DNA of 64,000 nt from CAYOLL01 sp964404765 [NCBI: uncultured Gemmatimonadota bacterium] (GCA_964404765.1 CAYOLL010000008.1:1-64000), one strand, 5' to 3'; shown: positions 9,011-18,112, counted from the first letter of the stretch. Numbers and translations are program-made. Notes: generated by a model not told the origin, from the sequence alone.

Positions 9011-9038
9011 CGCTCACCTTGCCACGCAGACCCTACCT

Positions 9039-10370
9039 ATGCGAGCAGAAACCAGACATCATCTCAAAACCGAGTTGGAAAGCTTTGTCCATAAAGTGTA
9101 CATTGCCTATTCCCTTTATGCAAAAAATGAGCTGCAAAATCATGCCGGAGCGGTGGCCTATTTTTTTCTGCTTTCCATGATTCCGGTGGTTGTTATTTTT
9201 GTGCTGATTTTCGATTCATATCTGGAGGCTTATCCGGTTTTTTCCGAGCAATTTTTTACGCTGCTGGCCAGTTTTAATAGCCAGTTGAATCGCAGTCTTC
9301 TGGAAAAAATCGGCATTGTCAACCTGTCCGGCGGGGCAATAGGCGTTATCGGTATCCTCAATCTGCTCTGGATTTCACGGTTGATTATGCGGGCCGTGCA
9401 GCGGGCCTTCAGCATCATTTTCCCCAGTGGCCGGTCGCGTCATCCCTTGCTTGATCTTACGCTGTCCCTGATTATTGTTCCCTTCCTTTTCAGCTTAGTC
9501 GCTCTGGCGGTCACGACCCAGTTGGTACTGAGCTTCCTGGTCGGCATTATTGCCGGCGACTCGACCTATCGCCAATTTCTGGTGTGGATTGTGACCACGC
9601 TCAGTCAGCTCCTGCCTTTTCTCATCGCGTTTATGATTGTTTATCTAAGCTATCGCTATTTGCCGTTGGAGCGTCCGTCAACCAACGCGGCTTTGCAGGG
9701 TAGTATTCTGTGCATTACCGCCATGTTTATTTTAAAAAGCTTGTTTGCCCGCATTTTCAGTGCAGCGGCGCTGAATCTTTTTTATGGCTTTATCGGCAGC
9801 TTGATTCTGGCCTTGATTTGGGTTTACTTTGTATTTACCCTCTTTTTTATGTTTGCCGAGTATACTTATGTCGCCGGGAAATTGGATGTCCTGGTTCTGG
9901 ATAAAATGTTCTTGCAAAATCAGGTCGGCGCAGCGGCGCCCGGGCGGGTCGAAGCCTATTTATTTAAAAGTCCGGCGCGGATTCTGGAAAAGTACGCCCG
10001 GCCTTATCATTCAGGCGAAAGCATTTTTCAGGAAGGCGATAGCTTGCAGGAAATTTTCTTTGTGTACAAAGGACAGGTGGGAGTCTACAAGTCAATTAAT
10101 AACAAGCCAAAACGACTCTCGACAATTAAAACCGGCGAAGTCTTTGGCGAAATGGCCTACCTGTTAGGCGAAAAACGCACCGCAACCATGATCGCCGACG
10201 ACGAAGCCGTTCTGTTTGTCTTCCCGCCAAATATTTTTGAAGAACTGCTTAAAGTCAACCACATTCTATCCCGCCGCACTATTACCGTATTATGCAACCG
10301 GCTTCATCAGATGAACCCGAAATCCGGCGCTGTCAGCGTCGTGGCTGACGATCTGATTGGGTTGAGTTGA
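9039..10370 (+). CDS. YihY/BrkB membrane protein fused to a cyclic-nucleotide-binding domain
   Basis: A 443-residue protein. Residues 1-300 are a YihY/virulence-factor-BrkB domain with about six membrane segments and the family-typical NHAGAVAYFFLLSMIPVVV near the N-terminus. Residues 305-430 form a cNMP-binding domain with a phosphate-binding cassette, GEVFGEMAYLLGEKRTATM. The Glu and Arg expected to contact the cyclic phosphate and ribose are present. The ATG at 9039 lies 28 nt after the SEC-C gene; an upstream in-frame start would overlap that gene in another frame and is less likely. The fusion suggests a membrane transport or envelope function gated by cAMP or cGMP, consistent with the cyclases in this window. 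YihY itself has no firmly established substrate. Confidence 0.85.
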   Translation: MRAETRHHLKTELESFVHKVYIAYSLYAKNELQNHAGAVAYFFLLSMIPVVVIFVLIFDSYLEAYPVFSEQFFTLLASFNSQLNRSLLEKIGIVNLSGGAIGVIGILNLLWISRLIMRAVQRAFSIIFPSGRSRHPLLDLTLSLIIVPFLFSLVALAVTTQLVLSFLVGIIAGDSTYRQFLVWIVTTLSQLLPFLIAFMIVYLSYRYLPLERPSTNAALQGSILCITAMFILKSLFARIFSAAALNLFYGFIGSLILALIWVYFVFTLFFMFAEYTYVAGKLDVLVLDKMFLQNQVGAAAPGRVEAYLFKSPARILEKYARPYHSGESIFQEGDSLQEIFFVYKGQVGVYKSINNKPKRLSTIKTGEVFGEMAYLLGEKRTATMIADDEAVLFVFPPNIFEELLKVNHILSRRTITVLCNRLHQMNPKSGAVSVVADDLIGLS

Positions 10371-10398
10371 ACGGCTATTCACTACTACTTGATGGCCT

Positions 10399-10476
10399 AA
10401 ATTCGTGTGAACTTAGACCTAATAGGTTTTCAAAACCTATTAGGTCTGGTCTGCGCGAAAAAGTTCACACGAATTT
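10399..10476. repeat. Nested inverted repeat between convergent genes
   Basis: Outer arms AAATTCGTGTGAACTT and AAGTTCACACGAATTT enclose an almost perfect inner hairpin, AGACCTAATAGGTTTT paired with its complement at 10430-10446. It lies between the convergent YihY and OleB genes and could act as a bidirectional terminator, though there is no clean T-run. No obvious target duplication was found. The nested design is shared by several elements in the window. Confidence 0.7.
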
Positions 10477-10510
10477 AAGCCGCGTAGCACTACATAACAT
10501 AGGGCGGTAA

Positions 10511-10575
10511 ACTACAATTGCAGCGCGAATCGCCTTATTTGCGCGGGGGGGTGCGATTTAGGCAAATCGCACTAC
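10511..10575. repeat. Dispersed palindromic repeat (GCGCGAATCGCC family)
   Basis: The segment contains GCGCGAATCGCCTTATT followed by GTGCGATTTAGGCAAATC and ends GCACTAC. A near-identical copy in the opposite orientation is at 18142-18195. The arms are partly complementary. It is non-coding, in the gap downstream of OleB. Confidence 0.65.
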
Positions 10576-10610
10576 ATTTTCGCGCACAACGTAAATCTTT
10601 GGGGAGAATT

Positions 10611-11534
10611 TTATACGTCCAACTGTTTCAGAAATTCCCACATCAACGGCACAATGCGTTCGAGCGCGTCTTCGACCACGTAGTGGCCGGCATTGGGCAG
10701 GATGTGAACGTCGGCTTGCGGAAAGTACTCGCGCCAGCGCGGCACAAAGTCGGCGGTGGTGAAGCAGAAGTCGTCGTCGCCCCACAGGATAAGCATGGGG
10801 CGCTGCCGGAACTGAGCCAGGCCGGCTTCAATCTGCACCAATGCTGGGCGGGATGGATGGCGCGGTTCCAGCGGAATATCGCGGATAAAGCGGTAGATGG
10901 CAATGCGGTTGCGCCAATTGTTGTAAGGCAGTAAATAACCGGCTTTGACGGCATCTGTAAAACGATGACGCTGCGAGGTGGCAAACCAAAAAGCCGCCCG
11001 GACAAAGCCGTTTAAGCGGCGCACTAAATACTCGCCCAGAATGGGAATGCGGCAGACGGCTATTCTTTTCGGCAGGCGGTCGACAAAAAAAGCGGCGGTG
11101 TTGAAGACCACGAAACCGGCCACATTTTCCGGATGGCGCACGGCGTAACCCATGCCGATTGCGCCGCCCCAATCGTGCAGCAGCAGAACAATGCGCTGCA
11201 ATCCCAAATGCGCGATCAAAGTCTCCAGATTTTGAATATGCTGGGTCAGGGTGTAGGCATATTTGCGCGGTTTGTCGGACAGGCCGCAGCCGATATGATC
11301 CGGCACAATCACCCGGTATTTTTCACGAAACTCGATGATCAAATTGCGATAATAAAACGACCAGGTGGGATTGCCGTGCAGCATTATCAGCACCGGCGCG
11401 TCGCGCGGCCCCTCATCCAGGTAATGATAACGCTGACCGTTTAAATCATGCCAATGGGATTCAAAGGGGTAGAGGGCGTTAAAAGCGGCATCGGAGGCAG
11501 CCGCTTTTTTGTCGCGGATTTTAGCTTTGGCCAT
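10611..11534 (-). CDS. oleB: Alpha/beta hydrolase, OleB-like (beta-lactone decarboxylase)
   Basis: A 307-residue alpha/beta hydrolase of the haloalkane-dehalogenase-like type. The oxyanion region is HGNPTWSFYYRN, the nucleophile Asp sits in LLLHDWGGAIGMG (Asp about 121), and the catalytic His is in NAGHYVVED near residue 280. OleB in hydrocarbon-producing bacteria converts beta-lactones to cis-olefins and belongs to this family. Its start overlaps the stop of the upstream OleA-like gene in a TAATG, showing tight coupling, and this supports the Ole assignment over a stand-alone dehalogenase. OleC (ligase) and OleD (reductase) are not adjacent. Confidence 0.75.
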   Translation of the reverse strand: MAKAKIRDKKAAASDAAFNALYPFESHWHDLNGQRYHYLDEGPRDAPVLIMLHGNPTWSFYYRNLIIEFREKYRVIVPDHIGCGLSDKPRKYAYTLTQHIQNLETLIAHLGLQRIVLLLHDWGGAIGMGYAVRHPENVAGFVVFNTAAFFVDRLPKRIAVCRIPILGEYLVRRLNGFVRAAFWFATSQRHRFTDAVKAGYLLPYNNWRNRIAIYRFIRDIPLEPRHPSRPALVQIEAGLAQFRQRPMLILWGDDDFCFTTADFVPRWREYFPQADVHILPNAGHYVVEDALERIVPLMWEFLKQLDV

Positions 11535-12550
11535 TACCAGGTTACACTCATCATGCTGCAGTTTAAACCACTGCCAATGGCCAGCAGCCCGACATGGTCA
11601 CCGCTCTTGAGCCGGCCGGCTTCGTCGGCCATAGCCAGAGTAATCGGTAAAGCGGCCGGCCCGATATTGCCCAATGTATGCAAGTTAAGATGCTGCTTGG
11701 CCAGGGTCAGGCCCAGCGTATCGCATAGGGCGGTTATATGACGCATACTGACCTGATGCGGCGCATAGAGATTGATAGCGGCGTCACGCCAGTTTTTCAG
11801 GCGTTCACCGGCCAGGCGCCAGGTACGTTGGGCCAGCTCCACCCCGGCGGCCAGCAAAGCGCTGGCATCGGTAATCATCATATCCGGCTGGCCAAGACAC
11901 AAGCGGCTGTGCTGCGTCGCCGCCAGACTGACGGTGCCGTTAATGACATGGCCGCTTTTGCTGTTCCGTTGATGGGTCAAGAGCATGGCTACCGCGCCGG
12001 AGCCAAGGGTCAGCGTAGCGAAATGGTCGCGGAATGTTTTGAGATCACAGGTTGGCGCCTGCAAGCGCTTAATGGTCTGCTCGATGGCATAACGCGAACC
12101 TTCGCCGTCAACCAATAAGCCGTATTTGATCTGGCCGGCCTCCAACATCAGCCGGATGGTTTCCATGCCGTTCAAAAAGCCGAGGCAGGCGTTGCCGATG
12201 TCAAAGTTCAGACAGTGGGGGGAAAGCTGAAGATTCCCATGGACCAAGCTGGCTACCGAAGGTTCGAGATAGTCTTTGCAGACAGACGTGTTGATCACGC
12301 AGCCAATTTCCATCGGATCAATTCCCGACATCTCGATTACTTTACGTCCGGCGATAGTGGCCACATCGCTGGGTTGAATGCCGGGATCCCAAAATCGCCG
12401 TTCCTGGATGCCGGTTAATTGGGCCAGATTTCCGAGCGGCATCCCCAGACGGGCCAACGTGTCGGCAAACTGCTCTTCGAGCCAACTGGATGAAATTCGG
12501 TGAGGCGGCAGTTCGTAAGCAATTGCTTCAACGGTTACCTCGGTAGGCAT
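11534..12550 (-). CDS. oleA: OleA-like thiolase / 3-oxoacyl-ACP synthase III family
   Basis: A 338-residue ketosynthase III-type thiolase. The Cys nucleophile is in NACLGFLNG (Cys about 122), with the His in YAPHQVS and the Asn in LGNIGPAALP completing the Cys-His-Asn triad. OleA performs non-decarboxylative Claisen condensation of two fatty acyl-CoAs to a 2-alkyl-3-ketoacyl-CoA, the first step of long-chain olefin synthesis. Coupling to an OleB-like gene favours this over FabH. The start is set at the ATG at 12550, preceded by AAGGAG about 8 nt upstream; a longer frame to 12607 lacks such a site. The substrate acyl chains cannot be read from sequence. Confidence 0.75.
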   Translation of the reverse strand: MPTEVTVEAIAYELPPHRISSSWLEEQFADTLARLGMPLGNLAQLTGIQERRFWDPGIQPSDVATIAGRKVIEMSGIDPMEIGCVINTSVCKDYLEPSVASLVHGNLQLSPHCLNFDIGNACLGFLNGMETIRLMLEAGQIKYGLLVDGEGSRYAIEQTIKRLQAPTCDLKTFRDHFATLTLGSGAVAMLLTHQRNSKSGHVINGTVSLAATQHSRLCLGQPDMMITDASALLAAGVELAQRTWRLAGERLKNWRDAAINLYAPHQVSMRHITALCDTLGLTLAKQHLNLHTLGNIGPAALPITLAMADEAGRLKSGDHVGLLAIGSGLNCSMMSVTW

Positions 12551-12706
12551 GACGACGCTCCTTAGGCGGCAGAAATACAAATTCAGATGACGGTTACGCA
12601 ACGACATACACTATAACGCATTGCGCTTGTATCCGCAATGTGAAAATAAACGCTCCTTCAAAATCGCCTACCAACAAAGCCTTGTCTTAGCCGCATGCAC
12701 TCCCTG

Positions 12707-13555
12707 CTAATAGACATAAAATCCGCGCCCGGTTTTACGGCCAAGGTGGCCGGCAACAACCATTTTCCGCAATAAGGGGCAGGGTCGATATTTGCTATCG
12801 CCTAAATCTTTGTGCAGGACTTCCAGAATATTGAGACAGACATCCAGACCGATTAAATCCGCCAGCGCCAGCGGACCCATTGGATGGGCCATGCCCAATT
12901 TCATGACGGTATCAATCGCTTCCTTGGTTGCGACCCCTTCCATCAACGCAAAAATGGCTTCGTTAATCATCGGCATCAGAATACGGTTGGCCACAAAACC
13001 GGGATAATCGTTGACTTCCACCGGTGTTTTGCCCAATTTCTTTGCCATCTCGGCAATCGCCAGATACGTTTCATCGCTGGTGTCTAAGCCGCGAATAATT
13101 TCGACAAGCTGCATCATGGGCACCGGATTCATAAAATGCATACCGATGACTTTTCCCGGCCGCTTGGTTGCGGCGGCAATCGCCGTGATGGAGATGGAGG
13201 ACGTGTTGGAACCCAAAATTGTCTCCGGTGGACAGATTTGATCCAGTTTTTTAAAGATATCGCGCTTCACATCCGCATTTTCATAGACGGCTTCGATGAC
13301 CAATTGGCTATCGCAGGCCGTATCCAGAGTTGACTCTAATTTAAGCAGTGAAAACGCTTTATCCTTATCCTCAGCTTTGATAATGCCTTTTTTGACTTGC
13401 CGATCCATATTGCCGGAAATGACACCACGCGCTTTTTCCAACACGGCGGTGTCTAAGTCGATCAGGATGGTCGGGTACCCCGCCAATAAATGAACATGGA
13501 CGATGCCGTTACCCATCGTTCCGCCGCCAATAACGCTGACTTGTTTGATCTCCAT
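12707..13555 (-). CDS. hbd: 3-hydroxybutyryl-CoA dehydrogenase
   Basis: A 282-residue NAD-dependent L-3-hydroxyacyl-CoA dehydrogenase that interconverts 3-hydroxyacyl-CoA and 3-ketoacyl-CoA. The N-terminal Rossmann fold carries [19 protein letters not shown], with the acidic residue of LIDLD at the end of strand 2 indicating NAD. The catalytic region has SNTSSISIT and [16 protein letters not shown] with the catalytic His. The C-terminal domain ends in the typical [12 protein letters not shown]. Length is normal. It lies 156 bp upstream of the oleA-like gene on the same strand. A family A MITE is inserted 30 bp upstream of its ATG. It may serve fatty-acid or butyrate metabolism. Confidence 0.93.
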   Translation of the reverse strand: MEIKQVSVIGGGTMGNGIVHVHLLAGYPTILIDLDTAVLEKARGVISGNMDRQVKKGIIKAEDKDKAFSLLKLESTLDTACDSQLVIEAVYENADVKRDIFKKLDQICPPETILGSNTSSISITAIAAATKRPGKVIGMHFMNPVPMMQLVEIIRGLDTSDETYLAIAEMAKKLGKTPVEVNDYPGFVANRILMPMINEAIFALMEGVATKEAIDTVMKLGMAHPMGPLALADLIGLDVCLNILEVLHKDLGDSKYRPCPLLRKMVVAGHLGRKTGRGFYVY

Positions 13556-13585
13556 TGTAAAGCGCCTTTCCTTTAAAGTTGTTTT

Positions 13586-13697
13586 GGCTCATGGAACACG
13601 TTTGTGGAAATCGAAACCTTGCGAAGGCTTCGGTGCACAAAATATGCGGATTTCAAATTAAGCCTTCGCAAGGTTTCACCATCTTATCCCATGAACC
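13586..13697. mobile_element. MITE-like element, family A copy 2
   Basis: A 112-bp copy with ends GGCTCATGGAACACG and TATCCCATGAACC and the hairpin core with arms AACCTTGCGAAGGCTTC-like. It is flanked by an exact 9-bp direct repeat, AGTTGTTTT (13577-13585 and 13698-13706). It is inserted 30 bp upstream of the hbd start codon, so the hbd transcript must begin in, or read through, the element. Confidence 0.85.
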
Positions 13698-13732
13698 AGT
13701 TGTTTTGAATCGTGAGGGTTCTTGATCATTTT

Positions 13733-13875
13733 TTGTACTAGTCAACGACCTGTCGAATACTGTCATGCCGGAATGCTTTTATCCGGCATCTTGTTTGCCA
13801 GTAAGAAGATTCCGGCTAAAAACGTGCCGGAATAACATCGGTGTAAAAGTGTTCTAAAGGTTGTTGACTAGTACA
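13733..13875. mobile_element. 143-bp palindromic element with 15-bp flanking direct repeat
   Basis: Outer inverted repeats GTACTAGTCAACGACCT and AGGTTGTTGACTAGTAC enclose inner GTCATGCCGGAATG-type palindromes. The whole is flanked by an exact 15-bp direct repeat, GTTCTTGATCATTTT (13718-13732 and 13876-13890). This looks like a non-autonomous insertion with a long target duplication. With the MITE at 13586-13697 it fills most of the gap between hbd and the sensor gene at 13970; the rest of the gap shows nothing. Confidence 0.75.
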
Positions 13876-13969
13876 GTTCTTGATCATTTTACAGGTTTGA
13901 TGAATAATTCAGGCTAAGGACGAAATAGGCATTTCGCCCTATAACTCTTCCTTTTTATTGCTCAACGGA

Positions 13970-16900
13970 TCATTTTTTTTCCATCACCACAACGGTGACA
14001 TCGTCCATTTGCACCTCGCCCTGACTGAATTCGCGCAGCGTTTCCAGCAGTTGGGTAATGATGTCTTTTGGATTATTTTCACCGGTTTTGGCGAAGAAAT
14101 CAGTTAACTTCGGCAGGCCAAACATTTCTTTGGCCGAGTTCTGATATTCCGTGACGCCGTCGGTATAGAGCATGATTCGATCTCCGGCGTTCAACTGCAG
14201 CGTGTTCTCATTCACCGCATATTCGATGCTGTCCACAATCCCCAGGCAAACGCCGCCGGGGCGGATTACTTCGCATTTTTTGGTAGCCCGGCGATAGACC
14301 AGAATGCGTTCGTGCCCGGCGCCGGTATAGGTCAATTCGCCGGTATGATGGTCCCAGCCCAATAATAACATGGTGATGAACATGGGGTTGACCATTTCGG
14401 CCAGATGTGGATAAAGCAGGCGATTGGCACGGACAATAATATCCAGCGTCGGCAGGTTTTCCGGCGCAAGTGAGTGAAAAATAGCCCGCACTTCTACCAT
14501 AAGAAGACTGGCCGGGATACCTTTACCGGCCACATCGCCAATGGTTATGTAGAGTTTGCCGTCGTTACCGGAGCGGATAAAATCGTAATAATCTCCGCCG
14601 ACTTCGCGGGCGGTTTTCATGTAGCCGGCGATGATAAAGTCCGGATCGGACGGCGGATGTTTTGGAATCAGGGATAATTGAATGGAGCGGGCGCGTTCCA
14701 TTTCTTCCAGCTTGCCTTTTTGCTCGATTTGGAGTTGATAGCGCCGTCGCTGCAGAGCAAAGCCCGCAATGACGATTCCGATGAGAAGCCCGGCGATTAA
14801 AGATCGAAACCACCAGGTTTTCCAAAAAGGCGGCGCAATAATCAGACGAACGGACGTATTTTTGCTGCTCCAGATCCCGTCGCTATTGGCCGCCCGGACG
14901 CTAAAGGTGTAACGGCCGCCGTCCAGATTGGTGTAGCTGGCGTAGCAACGGTTTCCGGCATTAATCCAACCCGTATCAAAGCCTTCCAGCTTGTAGGCGT
15001 ACTGGTTGCGCTCCGGGTGGGTATAGTCCAGGGCGGCAAATTCGATGGAAAAGAAATTGTCCCGGTAGGATAATTGAATCACGTCTAATTCGCCAATAGC
15101 ACGATCAAACTCAATTTCATGATCGAATTTTTTAAAGGCGGTAAGAACTACCGGCGGTTCATAAGAATTGTCTTGTAATTTGCCGGGATCAAACGCCGCT
15201 GCGCCATTAAAGCTGCCCAATACGATCCGGCCGGTTGGGCTCTTATAAATCGCGTTACGGTAAAATTCATGCGCCGGTAAGCCGTGATCCATGCCATAAC
15301 TGCGAAAGGATTTCGCTGCCGGATTGTAGCGCGTCAGACCCTGATTGGTGGCTATCCACACATGCCCGTTTATATCCGTTGTGAGGCTGTTAATAACGTC
15401 ATTGGCCAGGCCGTCGGTCATAAAGAAGCGTTGGATTTGGCCGGTTGTTGGGTTCAACTGATTCAAGCCGTAAGCCGTGCCTACCCAAATTTGTCCCGCG
15501 GCATCTTCCGTCAGGCATTGAATCAGGTTGTCGCTCAGGCTATTGGCGGCGGCGTCCTGATGTTGATATTGCTTAAAGCTGCTACTGCCCGGTTGCCATT
15601 TGGCCAATCCATTTCGGGTGCCTATCCAGATTTGGCCGCCACTGTCACACAATAAAGCGCTGATAGAGTTATCCGGCAGGCCGTTTTCCTGAAAATAGCG
15701 GGTAAAAGCGATCTGCCCGCTTTGCTGCAGTCGGGACAAGTCGAGGCGGTTTAATCCATGATCTGTGCCGATCCACAAATGGCGGGCCTTGTCTTCGACA
15801 ATCGACATGATGCGGCCATTAGAAAGGCAGGTTGAGTCGTCGGGATTAGCGGCAAATAGCTGAAAAACAGATGGCGTTTTGGGCGTGGCAAACTCGGTTG
15901 CCGGCACTCGGATCAAACCGTTTTGGTACATCCCAATCCAAACATCACCATAAGAATCTTCATAGATGGCGCGAATGCGGGCCAGCGCCAGACTGACGCG
16001 GCTTTCCGGTTCATAGGTCAATGTCGTCACATTTTTGATCTCGCCGCTTTCCGATTCTGTTACCAGATTGACTCCACCGCCATCGGTGCCGAGCCAAAGC
16101 CGCTGAAAACGATCCATCCAAACAGCGGTAACCGTATTGTGGCTAAGCTGAAATGCCGCGGTGTACTCACCCGGCAGGGCCTGAAATTTCTGCGGCTTAA
16201 GGTCTAACTTGTTCACGCCACCGCCGCGCGTCGCGATCCACAAGTTGCCGGATGCATCTTCGCAAAGAGCGCGCACGTCATCATGGCTTAAACTATTTGG
16301 GTTTAGCCGGTCGTGGGTGTAGATTTGAAATTGGCCGGTTTGACGATCCAGGCGCGCCAATCCGCCGCCTTCGGTGCCTACCCACATTTGACCGGTGTGA
16401 TCTTCCCACAGGCTGGTAATGATATTTTCGACGGAGTTTAATTTTTCCGGGTGAGGGAAATAGCGGGTAAAGGCATTTCGCTGTGGGTCATAGCGATTTA
16501 AACCGGACTGTGTGCCGATCCAGTAAACGCCGGTATGGTCTTTTAATATCGCGCGCACCCGGCTATGCGATAAGCTGGTAGAGTCGGCATAGTTGTGTGT
16601 CAGGTAGCGGATTTCGTCGCTGAGCGGATTGAGCAGGTTGAGGCCGTCGTCGGTACCAATCCAGATGTCGTCGTTATAGCCTTCGGCAACAACCCAGACC
16701 CGATTATTGCTGAGCCGAACCGGTGTATCGGTCGAAAAGCGGTCGAACTGCAGCCGGTCTGGGATAAGCGGCTGCTTCTCGTTAAAATGCAAGCGCTGCA
16801 GTCCGGACTGATAAGTGCCGATCCATAAAGTGCCGGCTTTGTCCTGATAAACCATTTGCACCCGATTATCCTGTAAACCATGCGGGCTTTGCGGATTGGC

Positions 16901-17278
16901 CTGAAGGCGCACAAACTTTAACGTGGCCGGATCCAACACATTCAGGCCGGCCCCCCATGTCGACAACCATATTCTTCCATCGCGGGTCTGAAAAATCTGG
17001 CTGATGTCCTTGGTGGCCAGGGCAGTGGTATCGTGCGGGTTTGGGTTGAAGGCGCGAAAGGCATGACCGTCGTAACGATTAAGACCGCCCTCACCGGCAA
17101 ACCACATATAACCCTGATGGTCTTGCAGAACCGAATAGACGACGCTATGCGACAGACCATGCCGCGGTGTCAGACGCTCAAACTTGCAGAGATCAGCGCC
17201 ATCAGCGCTACGACCGGCCAGGCAGATGATGATCGGCAGCCATAATCCTATTTTTGGGAAAACGATTTGTGTGCGCAT
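13970..17278 (-). CDS. Two-component-type propeller sensor fused to SpoIIE-like PP2C phosphatase
   Basis: A 1102-residue membrane protein. It has an N-terminal signal (MRTQIVFPKIGLWLPIIICLAG), then about 14 blades of the regulator-propeller type with repeated DKAGTLWIGT-like motifs (residues 40-735). A Y_Y_Y domain (about 745-810, with YAYKLEGFDTGWINAG) and one membrane span near 823-843 follow. A cytoplasmic SpoIIE/RsbU-like phosphatase (about 880-1102) has the metal motifs EVGGDYYDF, IGDVAGKGIPASLLM, LYTDGVTEY and MDDVTVVV. Most such periplasmic propellers are fused to histidine kinases; here the output is a serine phosphatase, suggesting control of an anti-anti-sigma partner. No partner gene is adjacent. 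The ligand is unknown. Confidence 0.9.
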   Translation of the reverse strand: MRTQIVFPKIGLWLPIIICLAGRSADGADLCKFERLTPRHGLSHSVVYSVLQDHQGYMWFAGEGGLNRYDGHAFRAFNPNPHDTTALATKDISQIFQTRDGRIWLSTWGAGLNVLDPATLKFVRLQANPQSPHGLQDNRVQMVYQDKAGTLWIGTYQSGLQRLHFNEKQPLIPDRLQFDRFSTDTPVRLSNNRVWVVAEGYNDDIWIGTDDGLNLLNPLSDEIRYLTHNYADSTSLSHSRVRAILKDHTGVYWIGTQSGLNRYDPQRNAFTRYFPHPEKLNSVENIITSLWEDHTGQMWVGTEGGGLARLDRQTGQFQIYTHDRLNPNSLSHDDVRALCEDASGNLWIATRGGGVNKLDLKPQKFQALPGEYTAAFQLSHNTVTAVWMDRFQRLWLGTDGGGVNLVTESESGEIKNVTTLTYEPESRVSLALARIRAIYEDSYGDVWIGMYQNGLIRVPATEFATPKTPSVFQLFAANPDDSTCLSNGRIMSIVEDKARHLWIGTDHGLNRLDLSRLQQSGQIAFTRYFQENGLPDNSISALLCDSGGQIWIGTRNGLAKWQPGSSSFKQYQHQDAAANSLSDNLIQCLTEDAAGQIWVGTAYGLNQLNPTTGQIQRFFMTDGLANDVINSLTTDINGHVWIATNQGLTRYNPAAKSFRSYGMDHGLPAHEFYRNAIYKSPTGRIVLGSFNGAAAFDPGKLQDNSYEPPVVLTAFKKFDHEIEFDRAIGELDVIQLSYRDNFFSIEFAALDYTHPERNQYAYKLEGFDTGWINAGNRCYASYTNLDGGRYTFSVRAANSDGIWSSKNTSVRLIIAPPFWKTWWFRSLIAGLLIGIVIAGFALQRRRYQLQIEQKGKLEEMERARSIQLSLIPKHPPSDPDFIIAGYMKTAREVGGDYYDFIRSGNDGKLYITIGDVAGKGIPASLLMVEVRAIFHSLAPENLPTLDIIVRANRLLYPHLAEMVNPMFITMLLLGWDHHTGELTYTGAGHERILVYRRATKKCEVIRPGGVCLGIVDSIEYAVNENTLQLNAGDRIMLYTDGVTEYQNSAKEMFGLPKLTDFFAKTGENNPKDIITQLLETLREFSQGEVQMDDVTVVVMEKK

Positions 17279-17321
17279 AATTCATGCTCAGGTGGTCAGG
17301 CTGTAGGTTTTTAGGCTGTAG

Positions 17322-17489
17322 GTCAAGCTAAGCCAAATCCGGCGGAACTTATTCACCGTTCACAATTGACTATTTACCATTGTTTTTACGATTTCGAGAC
17401 CGAACACATACTTAAAAGTCGAATTGTGAATGATCAATTGTGAATTGCGAATGGTGAATTTAAACCTGCCTGCCTTAGCTTGACACCTA
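17322..17489. repeat. Nested inverted-repeat block upstream of the propeller sensor
   Basis: Outer arms GGTCAAGCTAAG and CTTAGCTTGACACC enclose inner arms of the TTCACCGTTCACAATTG / CAATTGTGAATTGCG type. Copies of GGCTGTAGG flank it on both sides (17298-17320 and 17490-17555), and the same motif recurs at 2348-2369. No coding potential. It occupies most of the 267-bp gap before the propeller gene and is probably a repeat-within-repeat insertion. Confidence 0.65.
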
Positions 17490-17545
17490 TGGGCTGTAGG
17501 CTCGCAGCGAGTAGCCTAATAGCCTACAGTCTATTCGCCTAAAGC

Positions 17546-18112
17546 CTATCCGCCTGCTTTCAAATAACGTGAATATTGTTCGATTTTCTCACCCAGCCTT
17601 TGGGCCAGGGCGGCATTCGCCTCGTGGAGGGCATTGTAGATCAGCCGTGCTTCTTGTTGATAGGCAAGAATTTTGGCGTTGTTCCAGTAGTGAGGCGGAT
17701 GATACAGATTCGTGATCCGGTCGGCCAATTTGACTACCCAGACTTCTTTGGGTTGTAAGCGAATCCGCTGCAGACTGTCCACCATTTGCTCGTTTTTTGT
17801 GGGCAGACGTTCGTCCTTTGTCAGCGCCAGCACTCCGGCGGCAACCGCTTCACCAAAATGCTCCTGCACCAACTCCGGTGTAGCGACGGTGTCTTCGATC
17901 ACATCGTGCAGCAGCGCGCATTGCACGGCCAGATTTCCATCCAACTGTGGATCGGTCGGCAGCGCCCACAGGACTTCCATCGCCACGCTGGCAACATGAC
18001 TCAGATATTCAATTCGCTCGCCTGGATTCGCGCCGCCATAGGTTTGACCTTGATGAAAACGGGTGGCAAAACTCCAGGCTTCTTTGTAGATTTCCGGTGA
18101 CCAGGTACTCAT
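17546..18112 (-). CDS. HD-domain phosphohydrolase (SpoT/MESH1-like)
   Basis: A 188-residue cytoplasmic HD-domain protein. The metal-binding residues are visible in YLSHVASVAMEVL (first His), QCALLHDVIEDT (His-Asp plus the following Glu-Asp, typical of ppGpp hydrolases) and VVKLADRITNLYH (the downstream Asp). The arrangement FHQGQTYGGANPGERIEYLSH resembles small alarmone hydrolases and the HD half of RelA/SpoT, so (p)ppGpp hydrolysis is plausible. No synthetase domain is present. The ATG at 18112 follows GGAGCGG, which fixes the start over an upstream TTG in the same frame. Related HD proteins act on other nucleotides, so the substrate is not certain. Confidence 0.8.
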   Translation of the reverse strand: MSTWSPEIYKEAWSFATRFHQGQTYGGANPGERIEYLSHVASVAMEVLWALPTDPQLDGNLAVQCALLHDVIEDTVATPELVQEHFGEAVAAGVLALTKDERLPTKNEQMVDSLQRIRLQPKEVWVVKLADRITNLYHPPHYWNNAKILAYQQEARLIYNALHEANAALAQRLGEKIEQYSRYLKAGG

